Shown: positions 57,406 to 64,000 of the stretch, piece after piece
Layout: every line of letters begins with the position of its first letter
How positions within the stretch are numbered: the first letter of the stretch is position 1
The notes under the pieces: model-generated
Told to the model about the DNA's origin: nothing
The model's database searches: none
The model's input: only the letters and a program-made list of their open reading frames with translations
Origin: Methylibium sp. Root1272
GTDB lineage: Bacteria; Pseudomonadota; Gammaproteobacteria; Burkholderiales; Burkholderiaceae_C
DNA: 64,000 bases
Reading direction: 5' to 3'
NCBI RefSeq assembly: GCF_001425905.1
Contig: NZ_LMDY01000002.1
Location: 1-64,000, forward strand
Translations under genes and position numbers: made by a program

Positions 57406-58362
57406 ATGCTGAGCTTCCAGCAAATCATCCTGCGTCTTCAGCAGTACTGGGCCGACCAGGGCTGCGCCCTGCTGCAGCCCTACGACATGGAGGTCGGCGC
57501 CGGCACCAGCCACACCGCCACCTTCCTGCGCGCGCTGGGCCCCGAGCCCTGGAAGGCGGCGTACGTGCAGCCGTCGCGGCGGCCGAAGGACGGCCGCTAC
57601 GGCGAGAACCCCAACCGCCTGCAGCACTACTACCAGTACCAGGTGGTGCTCAAGCCGGCACCGAGCAACATCCTGGAGCTCTACCTCGGCTCGCTCGAGG
57701 CGCTGGGCTTCGACCTGAAGGTCAACGACATCCGCTTCGTCGAGGACGACTGGGAGAATCCGACGCTGGGCGCCTGGGGCCTGGGATGGGAGGTCTGGCT
57801 CAACGGCATGGAAGTCACGCAGTTCACCTACTTCCAGCAGGTCGGCGGCATCGACTGCCGGCCGATCACCGGCGAGATCACCTACGGCCTGGAGCGCCTG
57901 GCGATGTACCTGCAGGGCGTCGACAACGTCTACAAGCTGCAGTGGACCGAGGGGCTGACGTACGGCGACGTCTACCTGCAGAACGAGCAGGAGCAGAGCG
58001 CCTACAACTTCGAGCACAGCAACGTCGATTTCCTGCTGACCGCGTTCACGGCCCACGAGGGTAACGCGCAGCAGCTGATGACGCAGCAGCTCGCGCTGCC
58101 GGCCTACGAGCAGGTGCTGAAGGCCGCGCACACCTTCAACCTGCTCGACGCGCGCGGTGCGATCAGCGTCACCGAGCGGGCCGCCTACATCGGCCGCATC
58201 CGCAACCTGGCGCGCGCGGTCGCGCAGAGCTACGTCGACAGCCGCGCGCGGCTGGGCTACCCGATGGCGCCGCGCGAGTGGGTGGCCGAGATCGAGAAGG
58301 CGGGCGAAGCCGCCCGCAAGCCGGCCAAGGCCGCGAACGCGGAAGAGGCGGCCCGGGCATGA
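57406..58362 (+). CDS. glyQ: Glycine--tRNA ligase alpha subunit
   Basis: 318 residues from ATG 57406 ([15 protein letters not shown]). Signatures [19 protein letters not shown] and [20 protein letters not shown] are diagnostic for the alpha chain of the tetrameric bacterial enzyme. The C-terminus has an Ala/Lys-rich tail ([17 protein letters not shown]). Overlaps glyS by four bases. Confidence 0.97.
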   Translation: MLSFQQIILRLQQYWADQGCALLQPYDMEVGAGTSHTATFLRALGPEPWKAAYVQPSRRPKDGRYGENPNRLQHYYQYQVVLKPAPSNILELYLGSLEALGFDLKVNDIRFVEDDWENPTLGAWGLGWEVWLNGMEVTQFTYFQQVGGIDCRPITGEITYGLERLAMYLQGVDNVYKLQWTEGLTYGDVYLQNEQEQSAYNFEHSNVDFLLTAFTAHEGNAQQLMTQQLALPAYEQVLKAAHTFNLLDARGAISVTERAAYIGRIRNLARAVAQSYVDSRARLGYPMAPREWVAEIEKAGEAARKPAKAANAEEAARA

Positions 58363-60476
58363 GCGACACCAAGAACCTGCTCGTCGAGCTGTTCGTCGAG
58401 GAATTGCCGCCGAAGGCGCTGAAGAAGCTCGGCGAGTCCTTCGCCCACACGCTGGCCGAGAGCCTGAAGGCCCAGGGCCTGGCCACCGAGCACTCGGCCA
58501 CCACGCCCTTTGCCTCGCCGCGGCGGCTGGCGGCGCACATCAGTGCGGTGCTGCCGGCTGCGCCCGACAAGGCGGTGTCGCAGAAGCTGATGCCGGTGAG
58601 CGTGGGCCTGACGGCCGACGGCCAGCCGACGCCGGCGCTGCTGAAGAAGCTCGCCGCGCTGGGCGCCGATGCCTTGGCACTGCCGCGGCTGGAGCGCCGC
58701 CCGGACGGCAAGGCCGAGGCGCTGTTCTTCGACAGCCTGGTGCCGGGCGCGATGCTGGCCGTCGGGCTGCAGAAGGCGCTGCTCGAGGCGCTGGCGAAGC
58801 TGCCGATCCCCAAGCTGATGAGCTACCAGCTCGAGACCGGCGAGTTGCCGGGCTGGGCCAGCGTGCAGTTCGTGCGCCCGGCCCACGGCCTGGTGGCCTT
58901 GCACGGCGCCGACCTGGTGCCGGTGGCCGCGCTCGGGCTCGAGTCGCGCCGCGAGACGCACGGCCACCGCTTCGAGGCGCAGATGGATCCGGTGGTGCTG
59001 CAGCACGCCGACCACTACGCGCAGCAGTTGCAGGACCAGGGCGCGGTGATCGCCAGCTTCGCGGCGCGCCACGGCGAGATCGCGCGCCAGCTGCAGGCCG
59101 CGGCGTCGAAGGAAGGCCTGGTGCCGATCGACGACGCGGCGCTGCTGGACGAGGTGACCGCGCTGGTCGAGCGGCCCAACGTGCTGCTCGGGCAGTTCGA
59201 GGAAAGCTTCCTGGCGGTGCCGCCGGAATGCCTGATCCTCACGATGAAGGCCAACCAGAAGTACTTCCCGCTGCTCGACGCGGCGGGCCGGCTCACCCAC
59301 AAGTTCCTGATCGTCAGCAACATCAGTCCGGACGACGCCAGCGCCGTGGTCGGTGGCAACGAGCGGGTGGTGCGCCCGCGGCTGGCGGACGCCAAGTTCT
59401 TCTTCGACCAGGACCGCAAGAAGCGTCTCGCCGATCGCGTGGCTGGCCTGGACAAGGTCGTCTACCACGGCAAGCTCGGCACCCAGGGCGAACGCGTCGA
59501 GCGCGTGCGGGCCATCGCGCGGGCGATCGGCAGCCAGCTCGGCGGCGAGGCGCTGGCGGCCAAGGCCGACCAGGCCGCGCTGCTGGCCAAGGCCGACCTG
59601 CTGACCGACATGGTGGGCGAGTTCCCGGAGTTGCAGGGCACGATGGGCCGCTACTACGCGCAGCACGACGGCCTGGGCGACGACATCGCGTTCGCGATCG
59701 AGGACCATTACCGCCCGCGCTTCGCCGGCGACGAACTGCCGCGCAACGAGGTCGGCACCGTGGTCGCGCTGGCCGACAAGCTGGAAACGCTGGTCGGCCT
59801 GTTCGGCATCGGCCAGCTGCCGACCGGCGACAAGGATCCGTTCGCGTTGCGGCGGCATGCGCTGGGGGTGATCCGCATGCTGAGCGAGAAGGCCTTGCCG
59901 CTCGACGTCGATGCGCTGCTGAAGACGGCCTCGCCGGCGTTCGGCGCGCTGATCGCCGATCCGTCGGCGGCGCTGGCCGATTTCATCTTCGACCGCCTCG
60001 CCGGCAGCCTGCGCGAGCAGGGCTACCGCGCGCAGGAAGTCGACGCCGTGCTCTCGCTGCGCCCTCAGCGGCTGAGCGAGGTGGCGCAGCGCCTGGCGGC
60101 AGTGCGGGCCTTCGCGGCGCTGCCCGAGGCGCCGGCGCTCGCCGCGGCGAACAAGCGGGTCGGCAACATCCTGAAGAAGGTCGAGGGTGCGGTGGAGCCG
60201 AAGGTCGACGCGGCGTTGCTGAAGGAGCCGGCCGAGGCCGCACTGGCACAGGCGCTGGCGGCGGTGAAGCCTGCGGCCGATGCCGCCTTCGCGCGCGGCG
60301 ACCACGCGGCCTCGCTGCAGTCGCTCGCTGCGCTGAAGGCGCCGGTCGACGCCTTCTTCGACGGCGTGATGGTCAACGCCGATGACCCGGCGCTGCGCGC
60401 CAATCGGCTCGGTCTGCTGGCCACGCTGCATGCCGCGATGAACCGCGTGGCCGACCTCTCCAAGCTGGCGAGCTGA
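58359..60476 (+). CDS. glyS: Glycine--tRNA ligase beta subunit
   Basis: 705 residues, starting [36 protein letters not shown] and FFFDQDRKK are typical of the beta chain, which binds tRNA-Gly. The start overlaps the glyQ stop as ATGA and its stop is adjacent to gmhB. Confidence 0.97.
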   Translation: MSDTKNLLVELFVEELPPKALKKLGESFAHTLAESLKAQGLATEHSATTPFASPRRLAAHISAVLPAAPDKAVSQKLMPVSVGLTADGQPTPALLKKLAALGADALALPRLERRPDGKAEALFFDSLVPGAMLAVGLQKALLEALAKLPIPKLMSYQLETGELPGWASVQFVRPAHGLVALHGADLVPVAALGLESRRETHGHRFEAQMDPVVLQHADHYAQQLQDQGAVIASFAARHGEIARQLQAAASKEGLVPIDDAALLDEVTALVERPNVLLGQFEESFLAVPPECLILTMKANQKYFPLLDAAGRLTHKFLIVSNISPDDASAVVGGNERVVRPRLADAKFFFDQDRKKRLADRVAGLDKVVYHGKLGTQGERVERVRAIARAIGSQLGGEALAAKADQAALLAKADLLTDMVGEFPELQGTMGRYYAQHDGLGDDIAFAIEDHYRPRFAGDELPRNEVGTVVALADKLETLVGLFGIGQLPTGDKDPFALRRHALGVIRMLSEKALPLDVDALLKTASPAFGALIADPSAALADFIFDRLAGSLREQGYRAQEVDAVLSLRPQRLSEVAQRLAAVRAFAALPEAPALAAANKRVGNILKKVEGAVEPKVDAALLKEPAEAALAQALAAVKPAADAAFARGDHAASLQSLAALKAPVDAFFDGVMVNADDPALRANRLGLLATLHAAMNRVADLSKLAS

Positions 60477-60477
60477 C

Positions 60478-61110
60478 ATGCAGCCCCCCAAGCTCGTCAT
60501 CCTCGATCGCGACGGCACCATCAACGTCGACAGCGACGACTACATCAAGTCGGCCGAAGAATGGCAGGCCTTGCCGGGTGCACTGGAAGGCATCGCGCGG
60601 CTCAACCATGCCGGCTGGCACGTGGTGATCGCCACCAACCAGTCGGGCCTGGGCCGCGGGCTGTTCGACATGTCGACGCTCAACGCGATGCACGCGAAGA
60701 TGAATCTCGGGCTGGCTCAGGTGGGGGGGCGCGTCGACGCGGTGTTTTTCTGCCCGCACGCGCCCGACGAGGCCTGCGCCTGCCGCAAGCCGCTGCCCGG
60801 CCTGTTCACGCAGATCGGCGATCGCTACGGCGTGGAGCTGTCGAAGGTGCCCGCCATCGGCGACAGCCTGCGCGATCTTCAGGCGGCCCAGGCGGTCGGC
60901 TGCGAGACCCACCTGGTGCGCACCGGCAAGTGCGCGGGCCTCACCGACGCGCAGATCGCCGACATCGTGCGCCACGTGCCCGGCACCGTGGTGCATGCCG
61001 ACCTGGCGACCGCAGCGGAGTTCATCGTGCAGCGCGAACGCCACGAGCGGGCCATCGCGCGCGGCACGGTCGAGGTGCCCGACAGCAACCCCGGGGCGTT
61101 GGGGGCATGA
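60478..61110 (+). CDS. gmhB: D-glycero-beta-D-manno-heptose-1,7-bisphosphate 7-phosphatase
   Basis: 210 residues. HAD motifs LDRDGTIN (nucleophile Asp10, acid Asp12), ATNQSG and GDSLRDLQAA, plus the zinc loop CPHAPDEACACRKP that is specific to GmhB. It acts in ADP-heptose synthesis for LPS core. It follows glyS by 1 nt and overlaps the acyltransferase by four. Confidence 0.92.
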   Translation: MQPPKLVILDRDGTINVDSDDYIKSAEEWQALPGALEGIARLNHAGWHVVIATNQSGLGRGLFDMSTLNAMHAKMNLGLAQVGGRVDAVFFCPHAPDEACACRKPLPGLFTQIGDRYGVELSKVPAIGDSLRDLQAAQAVGCETHLVRTGKCAGLTDAQIADIVRHVPGTVVHADLATAAEFIVQRERHERAIARGTVEVPDSNPGALGA

Positions 61111-61931
61111 GCCCGCCGGGCCGCCCCAAGGGCGAATACCGGAGTGCGCAGCACGAAGGTGGTCCGGTGAGCCGCTTGGTGGCGGTGCTGCGCTCCGCGG
61201 TCTTCATCGCGTGGCTGGCGATCACGGTGGTGCCGATCGCGATCGCGGCGCTGCTGCTGTCGATCTTCGTGCGCGGCGATCCGGTGTACTGGGTCTGCAT
61301 CAGCTGGCTGCGCCTGTCGATCTGGGGCGCCAAGGCGATCTGCGGCGTGCGCTACCGCGTGCAGGGCATGGAGCGGCTCCCGGCCGACCGGCTCTCGCCG
61401 GTGATCCTGCTGCCCAAGCACCAGAGCACCTGGGAGACCTTCGCGTTCCCGACGCTGATGTCGCACCCGCTGTGCTACGTGTTCAAGCGCGAGCTGCTCT
61501 ACATCCCCTTCTTCGGCTGGGCCATCGGTCGGCTCGACATGATCCACATCGACCGCAGCAAGCGCACCGAAGCCTGGAACCGCGTGGCCGAGCAGGGCCG
61601 CAAGTACATGGCCCATGGCAACTGGGTCATCATGTTCCCCGAAGGCACGCGCACGCCACGCGGTGACCAGGGCGTCTACAAGAGCGGCGGCACGCGGCTC
61701 GCGGTGACGACCGGCACACCGGTGGTGCCGATCGCGGTGAGCTCCGCGAAGTGCTGGCCGCGCAAGAGCTTCGTGTTGCGGCCCGGCGTGATCGACGTCG
61801 TGATCGGCACCCCCATTCCCTCCGCCGGCCGTCAGCCCGACGAACTGATGCGCGAAGTGGAGGCGTGGATCGAGGCCGAGATGCGCCGCATCGATCCCGA
61901 GGCCTACCCGGCCACCACCGCGGCGCGATGA
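61107..61931 (+). CDS. PlsC-like 1-acyl-glycerol-3-phosphate acyltransferase
   Basis: 274 residues from ATG 61107 (overlap with gmhB). A GTG at 61168 is an alternative start. One or two N-terminal membrane helices, then PlsC motifs. Motif I reads KHQSTWET, so the usual HX4D is HX4E here. FPEGTRTPRG is motif III and GTPVVPIAVSS motif IV. It transfers acyl chains to lysophosphatidate in phospholipid synthesis. The glyQS-gmhB-plsC order is common in betaproteobacteria. Confidence 0.9.
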   Translation: MSPPGRPKGEYRSAQHEGGPVSRLVAVLRSAVFIAWLAITVVPIAIAALLLSIFVRGDPVYWVCISWLRLSIWGAKAICGVRYRVQGMERLPADRLSPVILLPKHQSTWETFAFPTLMSHPLCYVFKRELLYIPFFGWAIGRLDMIHIDRSKRTEAWNRVAEQGRKYMAHGNWVIMFPEGTRTPRGDQGVYKSGGTRLAVTTGTPVVPIAVSSAKCWPRKSFVLRPGVIDVVIGTPIPSAGRQPDELMREVEAWIEAEMRRIDPEAYPATTAAR

Positions 61932-61980
61932 GTTCCGGCGGGAGGCGCGGCGCCATGGTCGGCTTCTATACTCGCCCCCC

Positions 61981-62937
61981 ATGACGCGCCGGGCCGCCGT
62001 GGCCGACCCCAACGCCCCTTTTCGCCAGCTCGACCTGCCGCTGTTCGCGCAGGACGAGCCTGCCGCATCCGCCGCGCCGCAGGCGGCCGCGCTGGCGGCG
62101 CCGGAGCCGGCGCCCCGCCTCAGCGTGCCGGCTGCGCCGCCGTCGCCCGCCAGACCGCCCGGGCCGGCGCTGAGCCCGCCGCTGTTCCGTCACCCGCGTG
62201 CCTCGCGCGAGATCGACCTCGGCCGCGCCGTCGTCGCCTATGAATTCCAGCGCGCACGGCGCCGCTCGATCGGCATGGTGGTCTCGGCCGAGGGGCTGAG
62301 CGTGCGAGCGCCGCGCTGGGTCGGCCGCGGCGAGATCGACGCCGCGCTGCGCGAGAAGGCGGCCTGGATCCAGGCCAAGCTGGTCGAGCAGCACGAGCGG
62401 GCGCAAAAGCACGCGGCCGCACGCATCGAGTGGCGCGACGGCGCCAGCCTGCCTTTCCTCGGCGAGACCCTGATCCTCGTGCTCGACCCGCGCGCCACCG
62501 GCGCGGTGCTCAACAGCGACGCGGCGGCGCTGCCCGGCGTGCCGCGGCTCACGCTGCACATCGGCCTGCCGCACGGCGCGGCGCCCGAGCAGATCCGCGA
62601 CGTGGTGCAGGCCTGGCTGCAGCGCCAGGCGAAACGCCTGTTCGAGGAGCGCTGCACCCACTTCGCGCCGCGCCTGAAGGTGCAGGTGCGGCGGCTGGCG
62701 CTCAGCTCCGCCCAGACGCGCTGGGGCAGCGCCAGCGCCGACGGCTCGGTGCGGCTGAACTGGCGCCTGATCCACTTCGCGCTGCCGACCATCGACTACG
62801 TCGTCGCTCACGAGCTCGCCCACCTGCGCGAGATGAACCACAGCCCGCGCTTCTGGGACGTGGTGCGCTCCGTCATCCCCGATCTCGACACCGCACGCGG
62901 CGCGCTGCGCCACGAGATGGTGCCGGCGTTCGACTGA
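61981..62937 (+). CDS. YgjP-like (DUF45) zinc metallopeptidase
   Basis: 318 residues. A Pro/Ala-rich N-terminus (about 1-65), then the domain with RRSIGMVVSAEGLSVRAPRW, SSAQTRWGSASADGSVRLNW and the zinc motif HELAHLREMNHSPRFW. Family name 'M48/YgjP-like'. Cytoplasmic; substrate unknown. It starts 49 nt after the acyltransferase and ends the plus-strand run. Confidence 0.88.
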   Translation: MTRRAAVADPNAPFRQLDLPLFAQDEPAASAAPQAAALAAPEPAPRLSVPAAPPSPARPPGPALSPPLFRHPRASREIDLGRAVVAYEFQRARRRSIGMVVSAEGLSVRAPRWVGRGEIDAALREKAAWIQAKLVEQHERAQKHAAARIEWRDGASLPFLGETLILVLDPRATGAVLNSDAAALPGVPRLTLHIGLPHGAAPEQIRDVVQAWLQRQAKRLFEERCTHFAPRLKVQVRRLALSSAQTRWGSASADGSVRLNWRLIHFALPTIDYVVAHELAHLREMNHSPRFWDVVRSVIPDLDTARGALRHEMVPAFD

Positions 62938-62977
62938 CGCTCGGACGGGTCGTCGCGCCGGCCGCCGGGCGACAGGG

Positions 62978-63709
62978 CTACCAGCCCAGAGGCCCGGCCC
63001 AGCCCCGGTAGAGCTTGGGCAGCGGCGTCGCGTAGTCGCCGTGCTTGCTGGTGCGCAGCCCCAGGCCCACCAGGGCCTCGGCCAGCTTGACTGCGGCGGC
63101 CACGCCGTCGATCACCGGCACGCCCAGGCGCTGCTGCAGCGTGCCGCACAGCCCGGCCATGCCGGCGCAGCCCAGCACGATGGCGCCGCTGCGGTCCTGC
63201 GCCAGCGCGGCGCGCGCGCTCGCCTCGATCTGCGCCAGCACTTCGTCGCCGGCGTCCTCGAGCGCGAGCACCGGGATGTCGGTGCCGTGGATGCCGCGGC
63301 AGCGCCGCTCGAAGCCGTACTTCAGCACCAGGTGCTCGGCGATCACGCAGGTGCGCGTCATCGTCGTGACGACCGAGAAGCCGGTCGCCAGCATCGACGC
63401 GACGTGGAAGGCCGCCTCGGCGGTGCCCAGCACCGGTGCGTCGGTGGCTTCGCGGGCCGCGTCGAGGCCGGGGTCGCCGAAGCAGGCGATCAGCACCGCG
63501 TCGGGCGCCAGCGGCGCGGCCTGCCGCACTTGCTCGGCCACGCCGGCGGCAGCGAACACCTCGTCGTAATGGCCCTCGATCGAGGCCGGCCCGAAGCCGG
63601 GCTGGGTGGCGATCACCTCGGTGCCGGCGGCGGCCACCGCGCGCGCCGCGTCGGCGATGCCCGCGGTCATGCCGGCGGAGCTGTTGGGGTTGATGAGCAG
63701 CAGCTTCAT
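62978..63709 (-). CDS. Asp/Glu/hydantoin racemase family protein
   Basis: 243 residues from ATG 63709 (MKLLLINPNSSAGMT); an upstream ATG at 63751 lies in the palindrome. The two catalytic cysteines are Cys76 (LIACFGDPGL) and Cys181 (VLGCAGMAGL). It resembles hydantoin and allantoin racemases used in purine or pyrimidine breakdown. It is divergent from an ABC ATPase. Confidence 0.88.
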   Translation of the reverse strand: MKLLLINPNSSAGMTAGIADAARAVAAAGTEVIATQPGFGPASIEGHYDEVFAAAGVAEQVRQAAPLAPDAVLIACFGDPGLDAAREATDAPVLGTAEAAFHVASMLATGFSVVTTMTRTCVIAEHLVLKYGFERRCRGIHGTDIPVLALEDAGDEVLAQIEASARAALAQDRSGAIVLGCAGMAGLCGTLQQRLGVPVIDGVAAAVKLAEALVGLGLRTSKHGDYATPLPKLYRGWAGPLGW

Positions 63710-63737
63710 GGTCGTCGTCTCGTGAACAAGATCAGTG

Positions 63738-63755
63738 CGTTTTGCATACAAAACG
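63738..63755. promoter_or_regulatory. Perfect 18-bp palindrome, GntR-type operator candidate
   Basis: cgttttg-cata-caaaacg, 7-4-7, centred 37 nt upstream of the racemase ATG in the divergent gap. The TTGTATGCAA core (minus strand) is like operators of FadR/VanR-type GntR regulators. Likely controls both divergent genes. Confidence 0.5.
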
Positions 63756-63919
63756 CGCGGGGCGGACCAGCGATGGTGCGCGCTTGCGGTTGGTCACGGC
63801 GGCTCGCCCCGCGCCTTGCGGGGTGCGAGCAAGGACCGCACCCGGGCGTCGCGTCCGGCAGGGCCGCGGCGGCGGGGTCGACGCGTCGGCTGGCACATGC
63901 TTTGCGTGCCGGCTGCGCC

Positions 63920-64000
63920 ATGAACCCACGCACCGACCTGGAACTCGTTCACCTGGTCAAGCGCTACGGCGACGCGGTCGCCGTAGCCGGGATCGACCTG
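63920..64000 (+). CDS. ABC transporter ATP-binding protein, N-terminus (cut by window edge)
   Basis: 27 codons, MNPRTDLELVHLVKRYGDAV and on, the first strand of an ABC ATPase before Walker A (VAGIDL). The LVKRYGD pattern suits importer ATPases such as PotA/UgpC type. Paired with the hydantoin racemase it may take up a hydantoin, ureide or related compound; inference only. Confidence 0.75.
   Translation, partial: MNPRTDLELVHLVKRYGDAVAVAGIDL

Noticed and set aside
55047-57428. 793-codon open frame on the minus strand
   Set aside because: Antisense to the barrel protein and the P450, both of which have clear motifs; this frame has none.
58157-60385. 742-codon plus-strand frame overlapping glyS
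   Set aside because: Out-of-frame shadow of glyS; Arg/Gly/Ala rich, no motifs.

Overview
This 64 kb window is a high-GC betaproteobacterial chromosome segment with no sign of plasmid, phage or insertion-sequence DNA. The gene order (tuf, S10/spc/alpha ribosomal operons, type IV minor pilins, a xoxF methanol dehydrogenase cluster, hslUV-dksA, glyQS) and the protein sequences point to Burkholderiales of the Rubrivivax/Leptothrix/Methylibium kind. A facultative methylotroph close to Methylibium is my best guess from memory; no search was run.

Layout. 1-15.8 kb (+): end of tuf, rpsJ, then the S10, spc and alpha clusters. The S10 cluster ends at a strong terminator after rpsQ; a peroxiredoxin-5 gene sits between S10 and spc, and a near-consensus promoter restarts transcription into rplN. 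The alpha cluster ends at a perfect hairpin after rplQ. 16.1-18.1 kb (+): dsbD and an initiator tRNA-fMet with its own promoter and terminator. 18.1-23.0 kb (-): a NitT/TauT-type ABC permease and ATPase, xdhC, a small Cys4 protein, a TPMT-type methyltransferase and an HDOD protein. 23.2-30.5 kb (-): minor pilin operon pilE-fimT-pilV-pilW-pilX-pilY1. 30.7-36.8 kb: an EF-G paralogue, a lipoprotein, AMP nucleosidase and an MFS transporter. 36.8-43.2 kb (-): the metabolic highlight, xoxF-xoxG-xoxJ followed by a secreted protease-TPR protein, two secreted proteins of unknown function and a metallo-beta-lactamase-fold protein. Overlapping stop/start codons link most of these genes. Three small unknown ORFs lie upstream. 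44.5-46.2 kb (+): an unknown protein and coaX. 46.3-52.3 kb (-): hslU, hslV, a duplicated-module STAS-like protein, an unusual DksA with a histone-H1-like tail, and a CobW-family GTPase. 52.5-62.9 kb (+): corC, lnt, a probable outer-membrane protein, a cytochrome P450, glyQ, glyS, gmhB, a PlsC-like acyltransferase and a YgjP-like metallopeptidase. 63-64 kb: a hydantoin/Asp-Glu racemase divergent from the start of an ABC ATPase, with a perfect GntR-like palindrome between them.

How it works together. XoxF carries the residues that mark lanthanide-dependent methanol dehydrogenases; XoxG is its cytochrome c acceptor and XoxJ its partner binding protein. The four genes downstream look like a periplasmic maturation or quality-control module for this quinoprotein. 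That is the best candidate here for an undescribed system.
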